DNA from: Strigamia acuminata
Taxonomy: Eukaryota > Arthropoda > Chilopoda > Geophilomorpha > Linotaeniidae
Direction: 5' to 3'
Assembly (NCBI GenBank): GCA_949358305.1
Contig: OX442324.1
Coordinates: 3,850,001 to 3,914,000, forward strand
DNA length: 64,000 nucleotides
Shown here: piece by piece, positions 56,951 to 64,000 of the stretch
Layout: every line of letters begins with the position of its first letter
Position numbering within the stretch: the stretch's first letter is position 1
Position numbers and translations under genes: made by a program
Notes under the pieces: generated by a model
Told to the model about the DNA's origin: nothing
Database searches by the model: none
Seen by the model: the letters and a program-made list of their open reading frames with translations, nothing else

Positions 56951-59900
56951 TCATGTCCTCCCGGTGATTTTACCGTCCTTTATAAACGGGTTTGGTGCCT
57001 TTTTTCTTGTACTTTGTCGTGTTATAGGTTTCGGTATTTTACTTCTCGATCGTGTGGATCTTTTAGTAATCTCTTTTTCTTTTTCAGGAGTTTTAGGAGT
57101 TTCTTTGTTAACTGCTGCTTCCTCCCCTCCTAAATTTCCATCTGGGGCGCTAGTTAGTTCGGCGCTGTCTGGAGTTGCGTGAGTCGTATTTTCGTTCAAG
57201 TCTGAAACAGTGGCGATGTCGTCGAACATATCTCGTATTGTGGGCGATGGAGATGGCTGCGTTTGGTCCTCGGCCCATTCTTCTTGTGGAAATTCCGGCA
57301 AGTAAGGCGTCAGTTCTCGAGCGTGGATTGATCGAAAATTTACATTATCGGCCAAACGTTGCAGAGAAAATGCGTTCCCGCCGTGGGCCTTGGTAATTAC
57401 GTATGGGCCGTCTCGTTTGTCGGCTAAGCCGGCATGAATCCCTTTATCTGCACTGGATAAAATGTGAGTGTCCTTCCATACGAGATCGTTGATTTTGAAA
57501 TTACAAAATTGTGTGTTCTTTTCAGACTTTTTCACTCGTTCGCGCATGTCAAACACATGTGACATCATATGTTGGTAGGTTGCCGAAATTGCTTGTTCTA
57601 ATTGATGTACGTAAATGTGAGGATTTTTTGGATCGACTTTTCGAATTCCTTCTGGGATGCGTGGATCCCAGGGCACTCGTAGCTCTCGAGCGAAGTTGAG
57701 ATAAGCCGGGGAAAAGCCGCGGTTTCTCGAAATGGTCGTTCGGATGCTAAATGCTATTTCTTTAAGGAACTCGTCCCACTTGGAATGTACGTCTGTGAAA
57801 ATAGCAAGCGCATATTTTATGTCGCGGTTGAGTCGCTCCACGGGATTAGCCCGTGGGTTATACGTTGAAGTAAATGATGGTTGAATGTCGAATTGATTGC
57901 AGAAATCCTTGTATAACCTTGATGCGAATTGTGGGCCATTATCGGAAATTAATTTTCGCGGGAAGCCAAAATGTAACGCGACTTCGTAGAGGCACTGGAT
58001 TATTTTCTGCTTAGTCGGGTGGGCCATCGGATACAACTCTGGCCATCCTGTTGCGACATCCATGATCACGAGTATGTATTTGTGGCTATTTGCACTTGTT
58101 ATCTTAGGACCCATAAGGTCTACGCTCCAACAATCAAAAGGGGCGAACGGTCCAAGTGATAAATTCTCGTAGTTAGCCTTATTCCGAGGCTTGCAGGCTT
58201 GGCATCGTGGACAGTGTCGTATGAATCGTACGATGTCCCTTCTCATTTCGGGCCAATAGTACAGTTGACTGGCCCGGTAGAGAGTCCTTGCCACGCCGGC
58301 GTGTCCGGCTAGAGGGTGGCCGTGTACCATCCACAGAATTTGTGTTCGAACTTTTCTCGGAATTACGACTTTAATTGAACTCCCTGACTCTGTCAAGTCG
58401 TCCCGAAAGTTCGGATGGTACTTTAAAAGTAGGCCATCGTCTATCAGATAAGCGGAAGCCTTAATTTTGAACTCTTCTCTGGATTCTCTGCTGTAGACGT
58501 CGCCAGGGAAAGTCTCGTTGGTCAAGTAGTCATAGAACCTTTTACAGAAGGCGGTGTCGTTCTTCTGAGCTTCGACGAGTTCCTCGCGAGTAGGTGGGAC
58601 ACAGTTCGTGCCTTTACTCACGTGTGTAACGAAAGCTCGCACAAATTTATCCGAGACTCTGGGTTCGATGGATAAGTCGTAATTTGGTCTGGCATCTTTT
58701 GCCGATTGATATGCCCTCATCCAATATCCGACGTATTTTTCATCGGAAGATTCCAACTTTTCTTTCGGCAGTTCATTCTGTTTTCTGAATTCCCACTTCC
58801 TGATCGGGGTGGGACAGTAAGCTATCCGAGAATCGTCGTCGCCGTCGTCGTCTGGCTCGTCGGGTTCTGAGGCGGGAGCTCTAGAGAGCGCGTCGGCGAC
58901 TGTGTTATACTTCCCTGGCTTGTACTCGATTTGTAAGTCGTAAGCCATGAGCTCTAATTGCCATCGAGCCATCCGGCCCGAAGGTTCTTTCAGGCCCATG
59001 AACCACCTTAAAGCCTGATGGTCGGTCTGGACGGTAAATTTTGTAAACTCGAGGTAAGGCCTGAATTTACGAACTGCCCATACGATTGCCAAGCATTCGA
59101 GCTCTGTCGCTGAGTAATTTTTCTCGGCGGCTTGAATTTTCCGGCTGATAAAGATCGTGGGTACTTCTTGATGTATGCCGTCGATTTCGTGCATTTGCAT
59201 CAACGCAGCCCCCAATCCGATTTTACTCGCATCCGTATGTAAGATAAATTCGCGATTCAAGTCGGGGAGAGGGATGGTTTTGGTGTCGATTAGCATTTGT
59301 TTGATTTTGTCAAACGCTGCTTCGCAATGGCTGGTCCAGTTAAATTTGATTTCGGGGTCTTTCGGCGGGTCCTCCTTTGGATTTATTTTCTGGACAGTCT
59401 TTAAAAGATCGGTGATTGGGGCCGCGACTTCCGCTAAATGTGGTAGGAGTCGGCCGAAGAAATTTACCATTCCTAAAAAACGTTGTACTCCTTTCACGTC
59501 CGTAGGAGCCGGAAAATTGGTGATTGCTCGTACTTTCTTTGGGTCTATGGATAAGCCATTGACTCCAACTTTGTATCCAAGAAACGCAAGTTCTTTTCGG
59601 CAAAACTGGCTCTTTCCGGGGTGTATGTGGAGTCCGGCTTCTGCTAAACGACGTATTACTTCGTCGATATGTCTGATGTGTTCGTCAAAAGTCTGGGAGA
59701 CAATAATAATATCGTCCAGATACGCCCAGGCGTATTTATGTAGCGCGTCGCCCAAAACTTTTTCGATTAAACGTTGAAATGTTGCCGGGGCATTTACTAG
59801 GCCAAATGGCATGACATTAAACATTAACCTGCCCATCGGGGACCAGAAAGCGGTTTTTTCTTTGTCTTCGGCACGGAGTTCGACCTGCCAATATCCTTTC

Positions 59901-61279
59901 GACAGATCCATCGTTGTTACCCAATTAAATGGGGCTAATTCTCGAAGAATGGCTTCGATTGATGGCATCTGGACGGGGTCAATAACGGTAATGGCGTTTA
60001 GAGGTCGATAATCGATGCACAGTCTGGGTTCCGATCCTGCACGCATGACGAGCACGATTCTCATCGCATATTCTCCTAATGCCTCGGACACTATCCCCTT
60101 GTCCAGTAAGTCTTGACAGATCGTCTTGACGATTTCGCGTTTTTGGGGGTTCATGCCCTTGAATGGAACTCGTACTGGCTTATCCGTACTTAATTCTATT
60201 TCGTGTTTTACGTAATTTGTCTTTCCCGGTTCTTTAGTCAGGATTTTTCGATGTTTTTGTAGCATTTCTTCAAGTAATTTAGTCTGGGTTTCTCCTAGGT
60301 TCGCGTCCATGGCCAAATTGTGAGCCAAATTTCCTTCTTGGAGTCGGGCGTTAAAAGATTTGAAATCGTAATCTTGTACGAATTGCTTCAAATTTCCGCC
60401 TTTCCATTCGTCCTCTTCGTCGTTCGAATCTAGGAGTTCGGTAGGTACTGTCATTAGTCGGGGGTCCTCGCGTTTATCGATATAGTTCCAGGACCTCGTT
60501 ATGGGGTTGGGCTGGATCTCCATTATGGCCATGATGTCCATACCCAAGAGTAGGACCGTGTCGTAGGTTGGTAAAACGATGAAAGGATGGGTTATTACGC
60601 CTCCCTCCCATATGACTTTTGTTGTCAGTACTCCTACTGGACGCACTTCTCCAGCAGCGGTTTTTACGGCCACATTTTCGCTTATTCCCCGTAGTTTGTC
60701 GCGTTGTTTTTTGTCCAACGACTCGTATAGATCTGAAGAGATAAAGGACCGGTCGGCTCCCGAATCCAACAAACCGATGAATTTTTTGTCGTTAAACTTG
60801 ATTGTTAACATTGCGAGTGAGTCCTTCCGCTCTTTAGCCAAATTACAATGTAAAATGCGTTTCTTTCGAGGTGGGGCCTCCTCGTAGGCGTGAGGTAATT
60901 CTTGGAATGTTTCGGCTATTTTTTCGCCGTCCGCCGTATTAGTGGTTGGGCCACTATATTCGCGTTTTTCTGTGGTGAAGTAAGCCGTAGTGAAATAAAC
61001 GACCTTTTTCTGTAATTCTTTTATTTGTTTTTCTAACCAATTGGTGTTTATCCATTTGGCTTTTAATTCGTCTTCCGAACTTGAGTCGCTAATTTCTTTA
61101 TTATTCGTTTCAATTTCTTTCGATTTTTTCTCTTTTAATTCGAGTTTTAATTTGACTACTTCTTCCGTAATTACTTCGTTAATTGCCTGGTTAATTGTCG
61201 TATTCGTGGTAAATTTTGGGGTTTGGTCTTCCGGGCGTGCAGACAGATTTATTATTTTTTCTCTGTCTGCTTTAACCAG
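56951..61279 (-). CDS. Gypsy-type Pol (made by -1 frameshift from gag)
   Basis: The frame after the slip runs 1442 codons to a TGA followed at once by TAA. Numbering in the Gag-Pol fusion (about 2280 aa): aspartic protease LLDSGADRSF with D1010; reverse transcriptase with LCIDYRPLNAIT, MPFGLVNAPATFQ and YLDD at 1358-1361; RNase H starting HTDASKIGLGAAL (D1521) with the TDHQALRW block. Integrase has an HHCC finger (HGHPLAGHAG ... CPRCQACK, about 1815-1860), catalytic D1892, D1951 and E1986, and a C-terminal GPY/F module (RDGPYVITKAHGG). No chromodomain is visible. Integrase after RNase H places it in the Ty3/gypsy group. The frame also runs upstream into gag, to a TTG at 61378, which is not a start. 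No inactivating change is seen. Confidence 0.97.
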   Translation of the reverse strand: MVKADREKIINLSARPEDQTPKFTTNTTINQAINEVITEEVVKLKLELKEKKSKEIETNNKEISDSSSEDELKAKWINTNWLEKQIKELQKKVVYFTTAYFTTEKREYSGPTTNTADGEKIAETFQELPHAYEEAPPRKKRILHCNLAKERKDSLAMLTIKFNDKKFIGLLDSGADRSFISSDLYESLDKKQRDKLRGISENVAVKTAAGEVRPVGVLTTKVIWEGGVITHPFIVLPTYDTVLLLGMDIMAIMEIQPNPITRSWNYIDKREDPRLMTVPTELLDSNDEEDEWKGGNLKQFVQDYDFKSFNARLQEGNLAHNLAMDANLGETQTKLLEEMLQKHRKILTKEPGKTNYVKHEIELSTDKPVRVPFKGMNPQKREIVKTICQDLLDKGIVSEALGEYAMRIVLVMRAGSEPRLCIDYRPLNAITVIDPVQMPSIEAILRELAPFNWVTTMDLSKGYWQVELRAEDKEKTAFWSPMGRLMFNVMPFGLVNAPATFQRLIEKVLGDALHKYAWAYLDDIIIVSQTFDEHIRHIDEVIRRLAEAGLHIHPGKSQFCRKELAFLGYKVGVNGLSIDPKKVRAITNFPAPTDVKGVQRFLGMVNFFGRLLPHLAEVAAPITDLLKTVQKINPKEDPPKDPEIKFNWTSHCEAAFDKIKQMLIDTKTIPLPDLNREFILHTDASKIGLGAALMQMHEIDGIHQEVPTIFISRKIQAAEKNYSATELECLAIVWAVRKFRPYLEFTKFTVQTDHQALRWFMGLKEPSGRMARWQLELMAYDLQIEYKPGKYNTVADALSRAPASEPDEPDDDGDDDSRIAYCPTPIRKWEFRKQNELPKEKLESSDEKYVGYWMRAYQSAKDARPNYDLSIEPRVSDKFVRAFVTHVSKGTNCVPPTREELVEAQKNDTAFCKRFYDYLTNETFPGDVYSRESREEFKIKASAYLIDDGLLLKYHPNFRDDLTESGSSIKVVIPRKVRTQILWMVHGHPLAGHAGVARTLYRASQLYYWPEMRRDIVRFIRHCPRCQACKPRNKANYENLSLGPFAPFDCWSVDLMGPKITSANSHKYILVIMDVATGWPELYPMAHPTKQKIIQCLYEVALHFGFPRKLISDNGPQFASRLYKDFCNQFDIQPSFTSTYNPRANPVERLNRDIKYALAIFTDVHSKWDEFLKEIAFSIRTTISRNRGFSPAYLNFARELRVPWDPRIPEGIRKVDPKNPHIYVHQLEQAISATYQHMMSHVFDMRERVKKSEKNTQFCNFKINDLVWKDTHILSSADKGIHAGLADKRDGPYVITKAHGGNAFSLQRLADNVNFRSIHARELTPYLPEFPQEEWAEDQTQPSPSPTIRDMFDDIATVSDLNENTTHATPDSAELTSAPDGNLGGEEAAVNKETPKTPEKEKEITKRSTRSRSKIPKPITRQSTRKKAPNPFIKDGKITGRT

Positions 61280-61285
61280 TTTTTT
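61239..61285 (-). promoter_or_regulatory. -1 ribosomal frameshift signal between gag and pol
   Basis: On the element strand the gag frame reads ACA AAA AAC at 61287-61279, giving the canonical slippery heptamer A AAA AAC (61285-61279). After an 8-nt spacer (TGGTTAAA) follows a perfect 9-bp stem, GCAGACAGA (61270-61262) with TCTGTCTGC (61247-61239). The 14-nt loop contains the gag stop TAA (61254-61252). A -1 slip here enters the pol frame exactly. Confidence 0.93.
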
Positions 61286-63792
61286 GTCAGTTCTTCGAAT
61301 TTGGCTGTTAGCTTTTCTAACAATGCGTCGTTTTTGGCGGCTTCCTTCTCTTCTTTCCTCTTCTTTCGTTTTGGACAATCTCTTCTCCAGTGTCCCACCT
61401 CGTTACAATAATTACAAGGTTTTGTGGTGGAGTTATCTGTTTTCGGGTACGGTCGTCTCACGAACTCTTTTTTCTCGTAGGGTTTGTCGCTTTTTGGATT
61501 GTGGTGCTCCGTTTTATTCGCGGTCTTCATTCGGGGTCGGTAGCTTGGGGCGATTTCTTTCCCCATGTTAGCGTGGAGAGTCTCTTCTTCTTGTTGGCTA
61601 TCGCTGGTATCCCCTCCTGAGTTTTGCTCGGAGTTATTGTCTTCACTTTCCCTCCCTTCTTCGAGATTAGTTGCGTCGGAGTTTGTACTGGCTTTGTAAG
61701 CTTTTGGAGCCGGTATCGGGTTCGAGGTGGCTTTATCGTTCGCCTTTTTCGGAGGTGCGGCCTCGATTTCCCCGTTCAGGAAGCTACGCGACTGGATCAG
61801 TCTCCCTGCGTCATGATTTTTCGCATGGATACGCTGTATGCGGAGTTGCGTTTGTGTCCTCTGTTCGGGCGTCAGGGCTTCCGTATAACGATCGTCTACT
61901 TCTTCGTGATAGTCATTTACAAATTTTAGCAGCTGTTCGAAACTATCTGCTGTGGGAGCGTTCATATCTCTCAGTACTTTCTTTGAGGTGTCGTTTAACC
62001 CCTTTTCGAAAATCACGTTTTGCGCATATTCGTCGAGTGGCGTATCCAACTCGTTGAACAAACTTTTCGCTCGTCGGAAATAGGCTCGTAACTCTTCTCC
62101 TGCGGCTTGTAGCATGAGACTGACTCTCTGTCTAATTTCTTTTTGGGTCTCGCCGTACTGACTGTTGAAAGCGACGACAAACTGTTCCCAAGTTTTTAAT
62201 TTTGCTTCCACATACCAGGCTCTGGCTTCCCCTATTAACATTTCGGGTAGCCCTTTTGTTACCATCTCGTCGGGTTCGGCTCCGAGTCGTGAAATGGTGA
62301 GTGCCACTTCGTCTAAGAAGTTATTGCCGGCCCTCCAGGTTCCGTCGAATCTCATCAGTCGCAACTGTGACCATTTTATGTTTCGGTCCTTTTGTTCTAA
62401 AGCCCATTGATCGGCGGAATATTTTCGAAGAAGGCTCTCGTTTTGTCTTGGGCGATTTCTCAGATTTCGATTTTGGTTGACCTGGGAGTCGGCGCGTGCT
62501 CGTTCCTCGAGTGCTCTTAATCTAGCTTCCATTATGGGATCGGCTTGGTATTGATTCCCACAGTTCGGGGACGTAGCTCCATTTTGGGGCGCAAATCGTT
62601 GGAAATTACCGTTGGTTGAGTTCGGGTCGGTCAAGGTCGGTGTTGTCGAGTTTGGCTGCGACTCGGTCAGTTGTGTTCCGGGGGGGAAAATTCCGTTTAT
62701 GGCTGTTCCATTTAGGACCCCGTTCTTCTGTCCGATCAAAATGGTCGACCCTCTCCCGCCGTAAAGTTGTGTCTTTAGTCTTGCGGCTTCTCGGTCGACT
62801 TCGTTGGCGGCTTGTATTTTAATTCTTTCCGCCTCGTTTGCGGCTTCGACGTTGGCTTGTACCGTCTGGATATCTTCGAGGCTTGGCATTGCCAACCTGT
62901 TCCGTCCTTGCTGGTTTCTGAGGTGGTTTCGCTGATTTATCAGTCTAATCATCTCTGCGTTAGGGTCCTTTGGGGTTTGACTGGTGTGGCCAGCTCTCGT
63001 AGCAAAGGATTGGGCGATTGCCCACGACTGTTGACCCTTATTATTTCGACGGTCCTGCTGGAAGGCTTCCAGGAATTCGTTCTGGATTTCGACTGGCTCG
63101 TCCACTATACTATCCCATCCTTGAACGTTGATTCCTTTCGAGCTGAGGGAATCGGCCTCGCTTTCGTCGTCGGCGTCGGATGTTCGGGTGGAATCATAGG
63201 AGTCCGTCGTTTGGTTATTCGTTTTTTGACGTTTTACGTTTTTTCGACCTCTTCTAAGGGCTCGTTTTTCCGCTCGCTCTTTGGCAAGACGAATGATCAT
63301 GTTCATCTGTGCTAGCGGGTCCCCTTCTTCGTTGTAAGGGATTCCCTCCAGTCGAGCGAGTTCGTACGCTTCTTTACAGCTATCGATCTGGGATTTCTTC
63401 GAATTATAACCGTGTGTGATCGTGACACGATTACTCTGGCGATTATCCTGATTGTCGAATAGGTTATACCCGTTCTGACTTTGTTCGGATTCTTCTTCTT
63501 CCTCTTCGACTTCTTCTTCGATTCGCTGATTTATCGGCGTTTTATTGGTTGGGTTTTTGCTAGCGGGTACTTTACTAGCCGGCGTTTTTCCGGTCGGCAC
63601 ATTCTCGGGTGGTTTTTCCGCGTGGTTTTCGTTGACTGGTGTCTTTCCAGTCGTCTTTTCCCTCGTCGGCTCCGGTGGCTGCTTTTCTAACGCTGGACTA
63701 GCTAATGCTTCGGCCCTTGCCTTGGCGGATTCCATGGCTTTTCTTCGGGCGCTTGCGGTTGAAGGGTTTCGATTTTTCCCGCTTTTCGTCAT
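61252..63792 (-). CDS. Gypsy-type Gag (846 aa)
   Basis: ATG at 63792 starts the frame, about 70 nt after the primer site; longer versions need a TTG. The first 450 or so residues are an unusual Lys/Pro/Thr/Asn/Gln-rich extension with an acidic run (EEEVEEEEEESEQ) and no recognised fold. A retrotransposon Gag capsid domain follows at about 470-635 (MRFDGTWRAGNNFLDEVALT, LPEMLIGEARAWYVEAKLKT, WEQFVVAFNSQYGETQKEI). A CCHC knuckle lies at 793-806 (CNYCNEVGHWRRDC), with a basic tail KRKKRKEEKEAAK. The frame ends 26 nt after the slippery site. Most Ty3/gypsy Gags are 250-500 residues, so this one is long because of its N-terminal extension. Confidence 0.95.
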   Translation of the reverse strand: MTKSGKNRNPSTASARRKAMESAKARAEALASPALEKQPPEPTREKTTGKTPVNENHAEKPPENVPTGKTPASKVPASKNPTNKTPINQRIEEEVEEEEEESEQSQNGYNLFDNQDNRQSNRVTITHGYNSKKSQIDSCKEAYELARLEGIPYNEEGDPLAQMNMIIRLAKERAEKRALRRGRKNVKRQKTNNQTTDSYDSTRTSDADDESEADSLSSKGINVQGWDSIVDEPVEIQNEFLEAFQQDRRNNKGQQSWAIAQSFATRAGHTSQTPKDPNAEMIRLINQRNHLRNQQGRNRLAMPSLEDIQTVQANVEAANEAERIKIQAANEVDREAARLKTQLYGGRGSTILIGQKNGVLNGTAINGIFPPGTQLTESQPNSTTPTLTDPNSTNGNFQRFAPQNGATSPNCGNQYQADPIMEARLRALEERARADSQVNQNRNLRNRPRQNESLLRKYSADQWALEQKDRNIKWSQLRLMRFDGTWRAGNNFLDEVALTISRLGAEPDEMVTKGLPEMLIGEARAWYVEAKLKTWEQFVVAFNSQYGETQKEIRQRVSLMLQAAGEELRAYFRRAKSLFNELDTPLDEYAQNVIFEKGLNDTSKKVLRDMNAPTADSFEQLLKFVNDYHEEVDDRYTEALTPEQRTQTQLRIQRIHAKNHDAGRLIQSRSFLNGEIEAAPPKKANDKATSNPIPAPKAYKASTNSDATNLEEGRESEDNNSEQNSGGDTSDSQQEEETLHANMGKEIAPSYRPRMKTANKTEHHNPKSDKPYEKKEFVRRPYPKTDNSTTKPCNYCNEVGHWRRDCPKRKKRKEEKEAAKNDALLEKLTAKFEELTKNWLKQTEKK

Positions 63793-63858
63793 TTCGATAG
63801 TTTGCAAAGTTCAAACCGTAAGATATGTTTATTTAAAATAGTTTGAATGTTCAAAACT

Positions 63859-63876
63859 ATCCCGGACAGACCCCCA
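63859..63876 (-). other. Primer-binding site, tRNA-Pro-like
   Basis: On the element strand TGGGGGTCTGTCCGGGAT starts 2 nt after the 5' LTR. It begins with TGG, complementary to the tRNA CCA end, and differs at three internal positions from the classical tRNA-Pro primer site of mammalian C-type retroviruses. An invertebrate tRNA-Pro is the likely primer. Confidence 0.75.
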
Positions 63877-63878
63877 CG

Positions 63879-64000
63879 TGTCGTAACCTTGATTCCGGTA
63901 AATAAACTTACACAATATCTTACAATAATAACCTTTTATTTCACACTTGTAATATAATACAAATATACTTAACAATGTTGTGGTCTCGGATCCTTGTCGG
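63879..64000 (-). repeat. Gypsy-type element 5' LTR (partial, window edge)
   Basis: The 122 bases here equal 53092-53213 with no difference that I can see. They are the U5 end of the 5' LTR on the element strand; the rest lies outside the window. Confidence 0.95.

Larger units (their letters stand above)
53092..64000 (-). mobile_element. Ty3/gypsy-type LTR retrotransposon with an extra spliced gene (runs off right edge)
   Basis: The element is antisense to AGA, within intron 3. From right to left it has part of the 5' LTR (63879-64000), a primer site, gag, a -1 frameshift site, pol (protease, reverse transcriptase, RNase H, integrase order), a third gene in two exons, a purine tract and the complete 3' LTR (53092-53700). 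gag, pol and the third gene are all intact, and the 122 LTR bases present at both ends are identical by eye, so insertion is recent. The target duplication cannot be checked because the right end is missing. The pol order excludes copia. Confidence 0.95.

Noticed and set aside
59175-59777. 200-codon plus-strand frame
   Set aside because: Antisense shadow of the reverse transcriptase region of the gypsy-type pol. The same holds for the other long plus-strand frames in 53774-63800.

Overview
This is nuclear DNA of an animal, probably a protostome invertebrate. The reasons are AT-rich gene-poor sequence, spliced genes with GT-AG introns up to about 10 kb, exons matching two metazoan gene families, many short inverted-repeat elements, and two large LTR retrotransposons. 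The species cannot be told from the window.

Host genes. Two genes lie head to head about 7 kb apart. On the minus strand, exons at 22943-22868 (signal peptide) and 12487-12440 join in matching phase. They give the N-terminus of a secreted carbonic anhydrase-related protein (CA10/CA11, insect CARP type); its remaining exons lie below position 1. On the plus strand, exons at 29863-30013, 40021-40174 and 47617-47729 join in phase. They encode the first 139 residues of aspartylglucosaminidase (AGA, lysosomal N4-(beta-N-acetylglucosaminyl)-L-asparaginase); the catalytic part lies beyond 64000. Everything else from 1 to about 42 kb is intron or intergenic DNA with MITEs, minisatellites, A/T-rich simple repeats and one decayed Gag-like relic (36140-36780).

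Copia element (42040-46892, plus strand, AGA intron 2). It is complete: 206-bp LTRs that look identical, a TAAAG target duplication, a primer site matching the anticodon region of initiator tRNA-Met, and one intact 1292-residue Gag-Pol frame. It should be a very recent insertion.

Ty3/gypsy-type element (53092 to beyond 64000, minus strand, AGA intron 3). It has a 609-bp LTR at the left, the first 122 bp of the other LTR at the right edge, a tRNA-Pro-like primer site, and intact gag and pol joined by a textbook -1 frameshift signal (A AAA AAC, 8-nt spacer, perfect 9-bp stem). Downstream of pol, in the place usually held by env, is a third gene of unknown family. It seems to be expressed by splicing: a small acidic exon (56868-56561), a 216-nt AT-rich intron with donor, branch-like and acceptor sites in phase 0, then an 856-codon exon (56344-53774). 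It shows no membrane segment and so is not an ordinary envelope protein. This spliced accessory gene is the most interesting object in the window.
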